42,682 nt of DNA from Methylocystaceae bacterium (GTDB lineage Bacteria > Pseudomonadota > Alphaproteobacteria > Rhizobiales > Beijerinckiaceae): contig OMIO01000098.1 of NCBI GenBank assembly GCA_900299115.1, forward strand, positions 1 through 42,682. The letters are read 5' to 3'. The notes below the pieces were generated by a model. The model saw only the letters and a list, made by a program, of their open reading frames with translations. It ran no database searches and was not told the origin of the DNA. Made by a program: the position numbers and the translations under genes. Shown one piece after another: positions 13,282 through 22,466 of the stretch (position 1 is the first letter of the stretch; each line of letters opens with the position of its first letter).

Positions 13282-14055
13282 GTGATTTTTGAGACCTTAA
13301 AAATAGAAATTCACGACCGTGTCGCCTTAGTGCGCTTAAATCGTCCTGAAGCGCTTAATGCCTTGAACCAGCAACTCATTGCTGAGCTTGATGAAGCATT
13401 AACCGCTTTTGAGGCGGATCCAGGGATTGGTTGCGTGGTGCTGACGGGGTCAGAAAAGGCTTTTGCCGCGGGCGCGGACATCAAAGAAATGCGCGATAAA
13501 AGCTATGTGGACGCCTTGCTTCAAGATTTTATCTCACGCTGGGACTGCGTGGCTCGCGCTCGAAAGCCAATTATCGCCGCCGTGGCTGGTTTTGCGCTTG
13601 GGGGCGGGAGTGAATTGGCGATGATGTGCGATTTTATTTTAGCCGCGGAGAGCGCTAATTTTGGCCAACCTGAGATTAAGCTGGGCGTTATTCCCGGCGC
13701 CGGCGGAACACAGCGTCTTACCCGCGCCATTGGCAAAGCCAAGGCGATGGATTTGGTTTTGACTGGAAGAATGATGGGGGCGGAAGAGGCGGAGCGCGCA
13801 GGTCTTGTGGCCCGCATTCTGCCCGCCGAGACGCTGGTCGCTGAGGCCTTAAAAGTGGCTGGTTCTATCGCTGGGATGTCGCTGCCAGCGGTCATCTCAG
13901 CCAAAGACGCGGTAAATCAAGCTTTTGAAACCACACTGGCGGAAGGCGTTAAATATGAGCGCCGATCATTTTACGCTTTATTCGCCACGCAAGACCAGAA
14001 AGAGGGCATGGCGGCTTTTGTTGAAAAGCGAAAACCAACGTTCAAACATCGGTAA
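13282..14055 (+). CDS. Enoyl-CoA hydratase/isomerase family protein
   Basis: 257 aa, GTG start; crotonase motifs '[11 protein letters not shown]', '[24 protein letters not shown]', '[14 protein letters not shown]'. Confidence 0.93.
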   Translation: MIFETLKIEIHDRVALVRLNRPEALNALNQQLIAELDEALTAFEADPGIGCVVLTGSEKAFAAGADIKEMRDKSYVDALLQDFISRWDCVARARKPIIAAVAGFALGGGSELAMMCDFILAAESANFGQPEIKLGVIPGAGGTQRLTRAIGKAKAMDLVLTGRMMGAEEAERAGLVARILPAETLVAEALKVAGSIAGMSLPAVISAKDAVNQAFETTLAEGVKYERRSFYALFATQDQKEGMAAFVEKRKPTFKHR

Positions 14056-14177
14056 AACCAGCATTGACGAACGCCCATTGGCGCGCTTATAAGCCTCCAT
14101 CTTGGCTGCGGGTTCCGCGGCCCTATTCTTTTATGGCGCCAATCGGCCGCCCATAGATCCTTGAGGAAATAACAGAT

Positions 14178-14450
14178 ATGGCCAATACAAAGTCGGCCAA
14201 GAAAGCCGTTCGCAAGATTGAACGGCGCACGGTTGTCAACAGAGCGCGTCGCAGCCGCATGCGCACTTTTTTGCGCAAGGTTGAAGAGGCGCTGGCCGCC
14301 GGCGATGCAAAGCTCGCCGCCGACGCTCTTCATAGCGCGGCTCCTGAGCTCATGCGCGCGGCCCAGCATGGCGTCGTTCATAAGAATACGGCGTCCCGGA
14401 AAGTTTCGCGGCTCACTGCGCGCGTGAAAGCGCTTTCGGCGAAAAATTAA
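14178..14450 (+). CDS. rpsT: 30S ribosomal protein S20
   Basis: 90 aa '[39 protein letters not shown]'. Confidence 0.96.
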   Translation: MANTKSAKKAVRKIERRTVVNRARRSRMRTFLRKVEEALAAGDAKLAADALHSAAPELMRAAQHGVVHKNTASRKVSRLTARVKALSAKN

Positions 14451-14487
14451 GCACTCTTTGTTAAGCTCAACGACTGGTTGAGCAGTT

Positions 14488-14519
14488 AAAAAAACCCGGC
14501 GGTTTCGCCGGGTTTTTTG
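14488..14519 (+). terminator. Rho-independent terminator downstream of rpsT
   Basis: Perfect stem-loop aaaaaacccggcg-gttt-cgccgggttttttg 38 nt after the rpsT stop, with T-run; A-run on the other side could make it bidirectional. Confidence 0.93.
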
Positions 14520-15145
14520 TTTGTTAAAGTCAGGCTCTTTTAAAACTGCAGTCTCAACAGTTCTTAAATTCAAGATGTTGATGAAACGCTCAAACAACAA
14601 TGACACAATGATGAAAATTTTTTATGCGTTTTAAGACGTGCGCACGAAACATGTCTGAATTTCAAGCCTTTGCAACTAAGCTTGGTTTTGATTAGTCAAC
14701 GCGCGCTACTTGACAAGAAGTGTAGATTGGCGGCGTTGCAGCTTGGCGCCCATGTCATAAATGCGCATAAATCCAGATAGAAATTTTTTAAAGCTTAGTG
14801 AATCATAATCTTAGGTATGAAGCGTGTTTGAGGGAGGTTTTTATTCGCTTTGAGTTTTGTAAAAATAAATCGAAATTTATTTCAATCGTTGCGCTCATCT
14901 CAGTCTTTGTGTAATTTTTTTCTGTCGGTTGACGACAGCTGCATTTGATTGCTCTGATTGGTCGACGGTGTTCTGGAGCGAGGTAATCTCGTCTCTCTGC
15001 CGTCATCAAATCTGAAATATAAATGCTCTGTTTTTCATCCCCCCGACGCGTCATCGTGTGCAGTATCGGTGCCTGACGTCTCTGCTATGCAGAGGTGCTT
15101 TTGTGCGTGATCGACGTGAATGTAAAGATAGAAGGAGGTCTTGTC

Positions 15146-15274
15146 ATGTTGAACTTTTGGCGCGTTTTTACCCACCGCTTTACGTTCAAGATGACTGGCG
15201 CTTTGCTTCTTCTAGCTTCTACGTTTCTTATGCGACCAACATCGATGCATATTTTTTCGGCGAGCATTACATAA
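15146..15274 (+). CDS. Putative 42-aa small membrane protein (below the ORF-track cutoff)
   Basis: MLNFWRVFTHRFTFKMTGALLLLASTFLMRPTSMHIFSASIT*; preceded by 'gaaggaggt' SD at 15131-15139 with 6-nt spacing to ATG; hydrophobic core TGALLLLASTFLM. Confidence 0.4.
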   Translation: MLNFWRVFTHRFTFKMTGALLLLASTFLMRPTSMHIFSASIT

Positions 15275-15403
15275 AGCACGATTTTAAATCGTTCATTTGC
15301 TCAATATATCGGCAGCTTCCATTTAATTAAACTTAATCTGAGCGTTTAACTAGCGCGCTACTTGTGCGCTTTAGTATTTAATTTGCGCTCAAAAAGGTGG
15401 TCA

Positions 15404-16915
15404 ATGTTGGAAAAACGGGATCAATCAACGCAAGAGGGCATTGCGGTTGAAGATCGAGCGCGCTGGGAGCGCGTTAGAAATCGTTTGCGCGCAGAATTAG
15501 GCGAGGCAGTCTATACTTCATGGTTTACGCGGCTTGAGCTGGATCGGATTGATGGCCGCACAATGCAATTGACCGTGCCAACAAAATTTTTGAAAAGTTG
15601 GGTGCAGTCCCACTATGCCTCACGCATTAAAGCGCGCGTCGGGAGCGAGTTTAAATCTGTAGAGCATGTTTTAATTGATGTGCGCTCCTCCGCTCGTAAA
15701 ACAAAGACGCGGGAGAACGACGGGGAGCAATCTCTAGAGCATACGCCAACAGCGATAACTGAAAAGCCGGCTTTCAGCACCTCTCTTGGAGAGAGTGAAT
15801 TTGCCACCGCTGGGGCGCCGTCGCAGCGCCGAGCGTCACGTCCCTCCGCACGCGTTGAAAATGGCGCGATTATCGGATCGCCCTTGGATCGTCGTTTATC
15901 CTTTTCGACTTTTTTAGTCGGCCCTTCCAATCAGCTGGCTTATGCTGCTGCGTCTCGTGTTGCTGAGGCGCGATCGGGCGATACGCCAATGTTCAATCCG
16001 CTCTACGCGCATGCTGGCGTTGGACTGGGTAAGACACATTTGCTGCAAGCGCTTGCCCATGCTGCAAATGAAAATCGTCGACGCGCAATCTATTTAACAG
16101 CAGAGCGCTTTATGAGCGGCTTTGTCTCTTCTTTAACAGCTCAGACCTCGATAGCCTTTAAGGAACGATTGCGAGCGATTGATCTTCTCATTATTGACGA
16201 CGTACAATTCCTTCAGGGTAAATCTATCCAGCAGGAATTTTGTCACACGATCAACGCTCTCATTGACGCCGGACGTCAAATTGTCGTTGCTGCAGATCGG
16301 CCGCCTTCAGAGCTTGAAAATCTGGATGAGCGGGTATTGTCTCGCTTTAAGGGCGGGCTCTGTGTTGACATTGGGCCGCTGGATGAGACCTTGCGTCACA
16401 AAATTCTAAGCACGCGCATTGCAACAGCGCGTGAGGCGCATCCGACCTTTCATGTGCCGCCTGATGTCGTTGCTTATGTCGCGCGCACGATTGTTACTAA
16501 TGGCCGCGATCTCGAAGGGGCGATTAACCGCTTATTGGCGCATGTTACGTTAAATGGCGCGCCGCTTACTGTTGAGACGGCCGAGGCCGCAATCCGCGAT
16601 CTTGTTCGCGCGCAAGATCCGCGTCGGGTTAAGATCGACGACATCCAAAAGCTTGTCGCGAGCCATTACAATATTTCTCGGGCGGATATTCTTTCCTCTC
16701 GTCGCACAGCTAATGTTGTGCGGCCAAGACAAATCGCCATGTATTTATCGAAGGTGCTAACTTTACGGTCATTGCCAGAAATCGGCCGGCGGTTTGGCGG
16801 CCGAGATCACACGACCGTGCTCCATGCAGTGCGTAAAATTGAAGAGCTCGCCTCGAAGGACAAGGGACTATCTGAGGTTATTGATCTCTTAAAAAGAATT
16901 TTAAGCGAGTCTTAA
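15404..16915 (+). CDS. dnaA: Chromosomal replication initiator protein DnaA
   Basis: Walker A '[16 protein letters not shown]', Walker B '[10 protein letters not shown]', DNA-binding signature '[18 protein letters not shown]'. ATG at 15404 (MLEKRDQ...) preceded by 'aaggtgg' is preferred over the TTG at 15362. Confidence 0.95.
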   Translation: MLEKRDQSTQEGIAVEDRARWERVRNRLRAELGEAVYTSWFTRLELDRIDGRTMQLTVPTKFLKSWVQSHYASRIKARVGSEFKSVEHVLIDVRSSARKTKTRENDGEQSLEHTPTAITEKPAFSTSLGESEFATAGAPSQRRASRPSARVENGAIIGSPLDRRLSFSTFLVGPSNQLAYAAASRVAEARSGDTPMFNPLYAHAGVGLGKTHLLQALAHAANENRRRAIYLTAERFMSGFVSSLTAQTSIAFKERLRAIDLLIIDDVQFLQGKSIQQEFCHTINALIDAGRQIVVAADRPPSELENLDERVLSRFKGGLCVDIGPLDETLRHKILSTRIATAREAHPTFHVPPDVVAYVARTIVTNGRDLEGAINRLLAHVTLNGAPLTVETAEAAIRDLVRAQDPRRVKIDDIQKLVASHYNISRADILSSRRTANVVRPRQIAMYLSKVLTLRSLPEIGRRFGGRDHTTVLHAVRKIEELASKDKGLSEVIDLLKRILSES

Positions 16916-16944
16916 GTTAAAAAGTCCTGTTTGATCCAGGGTTT

Positions 16945-18030
16945 TCAACGCCCTGTTTTGACGCTTGTCCAAAGTCGGTTGATGTTTTGTCGTGTAGCTT
17001 GATCTGCGCTTGTGACAGTGAATAGACGCGCCAATGTCGCTTGATCGGGATAGAGCGCGGGATCATTCGCAAGGGCAGGGTCAAGAAAATTACGCGCCGT
17101 CTCTACGCCGCTAGCATAATTTGTTGCTTTAACATTTCGTGCAGCTACATCGGGACGCAGCAAATAATCAATAAATACATACGCTTCATTTACATGCGGC
17201 GCATTGCGTGGGATGGCGAGATTATCGAGGATCATCAGCGATCCTTCATTTGGAAGGATTGCGACAATGTCTGTATCTGGCCCTATCTCTTTGGCGCGGG
17301 CGCGGGCTTGTAAAATTTCGCCTGTACGGCCTACAGCAAAGCATGCCTCTCCAAAAGCAAGCGCATTGCTATAGTCAAAGACATCAAATTTCTTCACCAA
17401 GCGTCGAAGACCAGAGAGAAGATCTGCAGCGCGGCGCAGTTGATCTATATTTTTTGAATTTGGATCAATCTTGAGCATATTAAGCGCAATCGGCAGGATC
17501 TCGTCGGGACTGTCAGCGATCTCAATGCCGCAATCAGAGAATCTTTTTAAGCCTTCCGGCCTGAGCGCCTGATCCCAGCTTGCGATGGGTTTGCCAGTGC
17601 GATCTTTTAATTTTGCCGCATTATAGCCAATGCCGATGGTTGACCAGAGATAGTTCACAGCATGCGCATTGTTTGGATCAAAACGCTTCAGGCGATTATC
17701 GATCTCTGGCCAGATATTAACGGCGTTCGCTAGGCGTTTTCTATCGAGGAGTTGTAAGGCGTCTGCTTGAATCAGTCTTTGTAGAGCTGCGGCAGAAGGA
17801 ACAATGAGATCATAGTCGCCTGGATTTGCGATGAGGCGCGCCTCAAGCATATCTGTCGACTCATAGGTGTCATAAATTACTTTAATGCCTGTTTCGCGCG
17901 TAAAATCTTCTATGACGCTTGGATCTATATAGTCGTTCCAATTAAAAATATTGACAATGCGTTCAGCGGCAAGTGCGGGAGTAAGCGCGCTGCAGAGTGA
18001 TATAAACAACGAAAATACCAGCTTTTTCAT
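16945..18030 (-). CDS. Polyamine (putrescine/spermidine) ABC transporter substrate-binding protein, PotF/PotD-like
   Basis: 361 aa; signal peptide 'MKKLVFSLFISLCSALTPALAAE', 'VNIFNWNDYIDPSVIEDFTRETGIKVIYDTYES', 'GDYDLIVPS'. Confidence 0.88.
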   Translation of the reverse strand: MKKLVFSLFISLCSALTPALAAERIVNIFNWNDYIDPSVIEDFTRETGIKVIYDTYESTDMLEARLIANPGDYDLIVPSAAALQRLIQADALQLLDRKRLANAVNIWPEIDNRLKRFDPNNAHAVNYLWSTIGIGYNAAKLKDRTGKPIASWDQALRPEGLKRFSDCGIEIADSPDEILPIALNMLKIDPNSKNIDQLRRAADLLSGLRRLVKKFDVFDYSNALAFGEACFAVGRTGEILQARARAKEIGPDTDIVAILPNEGSLMILDNLAIPRNAPHVNEAYVFIDYLLRPDVAARNVKATNYASGVETARNFLDPALANDPALYPDQATLARLFTVTSADQATRQNINRLWTSVKTGR

Positions 18031-18181
18031 TATATCGAGCCATTCCTTTGCATGCTTACCCTAAAGTCATAAAGGCTGTTGCACTCTGTTGTTTTTGCGT
18101 CTGCTGATACGTCTTTAACCTTATGCTTGGAGCATTTAGGGAGCGTGACGCTGCTTTTTCTGCGGGCTGGCGCCAATTGAG

Positions 18182-18799
18182 TTACCGGGGAGCGCGCTTG
18201 GCGAGAATACGCTGCAGCGTACGACGGTGCATGTTCAATCGTCTCGCCGTTTCCGATACGTTGCGATCGCAAGATTCAAAGACCCGTTGTATATGCTCCC
18301 AGCGCACGCGGTCAGCTGACATAGGATTTTCTTGCGCGTCTGGCTTATCGATTTGCGTGGCCATTAACGCATGATAAATTTCATCTGCGTCTGCGGGCTT
18401 TGCCAGATAGTCAAAGGCTCCAAGTTTCACAGCGGTAACAGCGGTGGCGATATTGCCGTAGCCTGTAAGGATAATGCCGCGCGCGTCGGGACGCGCTGAT
18501 TTGAGCTTTGAAATAACATCAAGACCATTGCCATCGCCAAGACGCATATCGATGATTGCGAAGGCTGGCGGCTTCGTTTCGAGTGCGGCAAGTCCTTCCG
18601 CCACGCTTTCACAGGCTGTGACGCTAAAGCCGCGTGTTTCCATTGCGCGTGTCAGCCGGGTCAAACAGGGCCGATCGTCATCAAGAATGAGCAGAGTGAG
18701 CTCACCTGGTAAGGCAGGCGCCGCTTCATCTATCAGGAGATTGGGCGATGTGTCGTCATGCGGGAGCATGCGTTTATCAGAGTGATCAGAGTTGGACAT
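18182..18799 (-). CDS. Redox response regulator, RegA/ActR/PrrA family
   Basis: 205 aa; receiver 'AIIDMRLGDGNGLDVI', 'GAFDYLAKPADADE', Fis-type C-terminal HTH 'NVSETARRLNMHRRTLQRILAKRAPR'. Confidence 0.92.
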   Translation of the reverse strand: MSNSDHSDKRMLPHDDTSPNLLIDEAAPALPGELTLLILDDDRPCLTRLTRAMETRGFSVTACESVAEGLAALETKPPAFAIIDMRLGDGNGLDVISKLKSARPDARGIILTGYGNIATAVTAVKLGAFDYLAKPADADEIYHALMATQIDKPDAQENPMSADRVRWEHIQRVFESCDRNVSETARRLNMHRRTLQRILAKRAPR

Positions 18800-18856
18800 G
18801 GTTTCCGCCTAGATGAGACATTTTTAGCTTACGGTCGGCGGCGAGTCGATGGCTGT

Positions 18857-20200
18857 CTAATCATTCAAGGCGATTGATCGGTTTCGCGCGCTCGAGGGGG
18901 TAATTTCCAAAGCGGCGCGCGGCCAGGTGACGCGGACAATGGCGCCGGTGCGGGGCGGAGAAACATTCATGGTGTCAACTGTGGCGCCAGAGCGTTCCAG
19001 AAGCGTTTTGGCGATGAAAAGTCCAAGACCAAGGCCAGATTCAATATCCTTTTTTGTGCGACGGTCTGTTGGACGGCCACGCAGATAGGGATCGCCAAGG
19101 CGCTCTAACACGTCTGGCGAAAAGCCCGGGCCATCATCTTCAATTGTGATGGCAACAAGATTATTATTCCACACAGCGTCAACTCGAACCCGTGCATTGG
19201 AAAAATCCATGGCGTTTTCAACCAAATTGCCTAGGCCATAAATAATTGCCGGATTACGCGACAGCGCAGGCGGAGTTGAAGAGCCGCGTTTGGTCACCTC
19301 TAGCGCGACATCAAATTCGCGCTGCGGCTCAACGACTTCCTCAATCAACGTGTCCAGTGACTGGATGTTCATCACGCCGCCTTCATCCTCTGAATTGAGC
19401 GATTTTAGCTTGCCGAGGATTTCCCGACAGCGCGCAGATTCTTGCATAAGCAAAGCAAGGTCATCCCTGAGACTAGGCGTCGAGTCGGCGGATTTTTGCA
19501 GCTCTTTCACAATCAGGGTGATGGTGGCCAAAGGCGTGCCCAACTCATGCGCCGCCGCCGCTGCGAGACCGTCAAGTTGGGAAAGATGTTGTTCGCGCGC
19601 TAAAACAAGTTCTGTAGCAGAGAGCGCCGTTTCTAATAGACGCGCTTCATCGGCGACGCGGGCTGCATAAATGCCAATAAAGCTAGCGCTCAACGCCAGC
19701 GCCGCTAAAATACTAACGCGATAGAGCGGAGGGAATTTTAGCGCTTCATTTTCTCGCCAGGGCAAGGGCATATAATCAACAAAAAGAAATGGGGCGACCA
19801 CAAGCATCGAGACGCCAAGTAAAAATGTTAAATTTCTGGGAAGGGAGACCGCGGAAATTGTTACCGGAGCTAGAAAGAGCATCGCAAAGCCATTGGTCAG
19901 GCCGCCGGTAAGATAGAGTAAAAAGCCAAGCTGCAAAATATCGTACCCAAGCAGAAAAGCAGCTTCTATGTCGCCAAGACGAAAGCTGCGCGAAGTACCA
20001 AAGCGCAGACCAAAATTTAATGTTGCGGAAGCAACGATAAAAACGAAACATAAGCCAACAGGAAAATCGAATCCTAAAATAAAATAAACAAAGACGAGAG
20101 CGGCTGTTTGTCCAGAAATTGCAATCCATCGCAAAAAGATTAGCGTATCTAGACGGAGACGACGAACGTCATTGCCAAAGGTTTCTTGAGCGCTCGTCAT
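18857..20200 (-). CDS. Redox sensor histidine kinase, RegB/ActS/PrrB family
   Basis: 447 aa; TM N-terminus, H-box 'AAAAHELGTPLATITLIVKEL', redox-Cys context 'ESARCREIL', ATP-binding 'GLGLGLFIAKTLLERSGATV'. Confidence 0.92.
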   Translation of the reverse strand: MTSAQETFGNDVRRLRLDTLIFLRWIAISGQTAALVFVYFILGFDFPVGLCFVFIVASATLNFGLRFGTSRSFRLGDIEAAFLLGYDILQLGFLLYLTGGLTNGFAMLFLAPVTISAVSLPRNLTFLLGVSMLVVAPFLFVDYMPLPWRENEALKFPPLYRVSILAALALSASFIGIYAARVADEARLLETALSATELVLAREQHLSQLDGLAAAAAHELGTPLATITLIVKELQKSADSTPSLRDDLALLMQESARCREILGKLKSLNSEDEGGVMNIQSLDTLIEEVVEPQREFDVALEVTKRGSSTPPALSRNPAIIYGLGNLVENAMDFSNARVRVDAVWNNNLVAITIEDDGPGFSPDVLERLGDPYLRGRPTDRRTKKDIESGLGLGLFIAKTLLERSGATVDTMNVSPPRTGAIVRVTWPRAALEITPSSARNRSIALND

Positions 20201-20227
20201 AAAGCTTCATTCCATTGTTACGCGCGT

Positions 20228-21016
20228 TTAAAGCCCATAATTGCGCGCTGCGCGCCATAGACGCCATTGACGACGCAACGGCGAAATTGTGATCGGGCCT
20301 TGAGCTGGATCATAGTCCCTTTGCGCGAGTTGTTCCAGAAAAAGCGGTATGACAGAAGCAGGGAGTAAGGCCTCACGTCCTGATGTGAGCGCTCCTGAGG
20401 CGTGCAACGCCCTTTGATAATAGTCCTGCGCCAGTTTGATGAGCTGGCGACGAACTTTCGAATAATCTTGCGGACTTGTTGGGGAGCCATCAAGAGGAAT
20501 AAATTTTTGATCCGATGCGCAGAGCGTTCTGGTCAATCCAAGCGCCATTCCAGCGTCGTGAAAAGCGTTAGAGGGAGGAGCGCCAATAATTTTTGCCGCC
20601 CATTCTATTGGCGCAGCGCATGTGGAGCGGCAGTATGATTCTAAAGCTGCGCGTGTGGGCATGGGGTCATCGTAGAGATCAAAAATATGAGCTTCTAAGA
20701 GGCGTAAAAATTCTTCTCTAGGTAAAGCGTTACGGCGCATAACGTCACGCAGCGCATCTGCGACAGGATGAGCATGCGCGACGTCAAGATTGAGGCTTTC
20801 TAATGTATCGCTCCACCAGCGAAGTCTCATCTCACCCAAGAGAGGCTGCGAGACTTTAGCGCGAATGTCGCGGATTTCGGATACAAAGGCGTAGATGGCG
20901 TGGAGATCGCGGCGCACAGTGGCGGGGGCGAAAAGGCAGGCGAGCCAGAGATCTCTGTCCTGCTTGCGCAAATTAGCTTCGCAATGATCAAAATGATCAG
21001 GCATCGCCACTGTCAT
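20228..21016 (-). CDS. Squalene/phytoene-synthase-fold protein, NDUFAF6-like (putative complex I assembly factor)
   Basis: 262 aa; 'LWLACLFAPATVRRDLHAIYAFVSEIRDIRAKVSQPLLGEMRLRWWSDTLE'; the Asp-rich DxxxD catalytic motifs of true synthases are not evident; overlaps the Mth938 gene by 4 nt. Confidence 0.78.
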   Translation of the reverse strand: MTVAMPDHFDHCEANLRKQDRDLWLACLFAPATVRRDLHAIYAFVSEIRDIRAKVSQPLLGEMRLRWWSDTLESLNLDVAHAHPVADALRDVMRRNALPREEFLRLLEAHIFDLYDDPMPTRAALESYCRSTCAAPIEWAAKIIGAPPSNAFHDAGMALGLTRTLCASDQKFIPLDGSPTSPQDYSKVRRQLIKLAQDYYQRALHASGALTSGREALLPASVIPLFLEQLAQRDYDPAQGPITISPLRRQWRLWRAARNYGL

Positions 21017-21402
21017 GCGACAGCAATTAACAATGCGCCAGCGCGTCGACCTTCATCGGTGAGAAGATTAGAGGTTCGAACGGCGGCGCCAGTCGCCATC
21101 GTTTCACAACCAACGCCTGCAGCTTTCAATTTATTTTTATGCAAGGAGCTGATGGGCGTTAATTGGGCGCCTGAACCGATGATGAGTAAGTCGAGGCCCG
21201 CGGGTTCGGCTAAGGCAAGATCAATAAGCGCAGCATTGATGTCTTTGATATCGTCAAGAACAATTGCTCGAATGCCGCTGGGTAACGCGAGTATTGAGCC
21301 GCGGTGGGACATATCTGCAAAACGGAAGCCGCCGGCGCCATAATCATCAATCCTGTGACGGCCCGCAACATAGCCGGTTGCGGGGGGTGATGATGCTGTC
21401 AA
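21013..21402 (-). CDS. Mth938-like domain protein (DUF498), NDUFAF3-like
   Basis: 129 aa; 'IDDYGAGGFRFADMSHRGSILALPSGIRAI', 'LDLLIIGSGAQLTPI'; 4-nt overlap with secF. Confidence 0.8.
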   Translation of the reverse strand: MTASSPPATGYVAGRHRIDDYGAGGFRFADMSHRGSILALPSGIRAIVLDDIKDINAALIDLALAEPAGLDLLIIGSGAQLTPISSLHKNKLKAAGVGCETMATGAAVRTSNLLTDEGRRAGALLIAVA

Positions 21403-22451
21403 GCCTGCCTCGGTTTACGCGACTGAGCTGTTTTTTTCTTTACTGGCGCAGAGGGTGTCGGACCTTCGTTCTCAGGTGACTCTCCTGCGCTCTGACCATC
21501 TCGAAATTGCAATTCTTTTGACGCGGCCTCATGCGAGGCTACAGCCTTGTCGCCTTCTTCATTGCGGAGGCCAAGATAGATGAGCATTGGCGAGCAGATA
21601 AAGATTGACGAGTAAGTCGCAACAAAAATACCCCAAATCATCGCCAGCGAAAACGAGCGAATGACCTGGCCGCCGAAAGCGACAAGCGCGATCAGAGCGA
21701 GCATGACAGTTGTCGCCGTCATAATGGTGCGCGGAAGGACGGCATTGATCGACATATCGATCATTTGTGCTGTGCCGAGCTTTTTATATTTGCGCATATT
21801 TTCGCGGATACGATCGAGCACCACAACTGTTTCGTTTAGGGAGTAGCCTACAATTGTGAGAATGGCGGCAATTGAGGTTGTATTAAATTCAAGTTGAGTG
21901 ATGGAGAAAAAACCGACTGTCAGCAAAAGGTCATGCATCGTTGCAATGACGGCGCCCACTGCAAACTGCCATTCAAATCGAAACCAAAGATAGCTTAATA
22001 CCGCTAGGATCGAGAGAACAACGCCAAGCGTGCCAGATTGCACCAGTTCATTGGACACTCTTGGTCCAACAACTTCAACGCGACGGAGATCATAGTCATT
22101 GCCGAGCTTTTCACGCACACGTTCGACGGCGGCTTGCTGGGCGGCGTCGCCGCCAGGCTGTAAGCCGAAACGAAGCGTAGCGTCAGCTGGGTTGCCAAAG
22201 CCTTGAACTTCAATATCGCCAAGCTTTAAGCCTTCGCCTAAGCTGCGTAATACGCCAACTTCAGCTGAGCCATTTTTAGCCCGCAGTTCAATGACGGTGC
22301 CGCCGGCGAAATCAATGCCGAAATTCATTCCCTTGAAAACAAAAAGCGCAACGGCAATCAAGGAAAGAAGCGCAGAAAAAGGATAACTCACGCGTCTGAA
22401 ACGCATGAATGGGAATTTGGTGTTCTCCGGAGCGAGGCGCAGGAGTTTCAT
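21399..22451 (-). CDS. secF: Protein translocase subunit SecF
   Basis: 350 aa; 'GMNFGIDFAGGTVIELR', 'IVGYSLNETVVVLDRIREN'. Confidence 0.95.
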   Translation of the reverse strand: MKLLRLAPENTKFPFMRFRRVSYPFSALLSLIAVALFVFKGMNFGIDFAGGTVIELRAKNGSAEVGVLRSLGEGLKLGDIEVQGFGNPADATLRFGLQPGGDAAQQAAVERVREKLGNDYDLRRVEVVGPRVSNELVQSGTLGVVLSILAVLSYLWFRFEWQFAVGAVIATMHDLLLTVGFFSITQLEFNTTSIAAILTIVGYSLNETVVVLDRIRENMRKYKKLGTAQMIDMSINAVLPRTIMTATTVMLALIALVAFGGQVIRSFSLAMIWGIFVATYSSIFICSPMLIYLGLRNEEGDKAVASHEAASKELQFRDGQSAGESPENEGPTPSAPVKKKTAQSRKPRQA

Positions 22452-22466
22452 GGATAGATGGCCTCT

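Noticed and set aside
13971-14606. 211-aa minus-strand ORF across the enoyl-CoA hydratase end and rpsT
   Set aside because: Antisense to two clear genes and the rpsT terminator; no recognisable domain; a consequence of high-GC codon bias.
14803-15330. ORFs of 83, 64 and 90 aa in the rpsT-dnaA gap (14803-15054 -, 15085-15279 -, 15058-15330 +)
   Set aside because: No good SD or domain; the 42-aa ORF at 15146-15274 has much better initiation signals.
14451-15403. Chromosomal origin (oriC)
   Set aside because: Adjacent to dnaA, but no convincing TTATCCACA-type boxes were found by eye; only weak partial matches such as ttacccacc. Not claimed as a feature.
16931-16962. dnaA terminator hairpin CAGGG...CCCTGTTTT
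   Set aside because: Only a 5-bp stem with a 9-nt loop and short T-run, overlapping the end of the convergent gene; too weak to list.
20228-21016. Annotation as functional phytoene/squalene synthase (carotenoid or hopanoid pathway)
   Set aside because: Asp-rich catalytic motifs not evident and gene context (Mth938 + secDF) fits the NDUFAF6-like group better.
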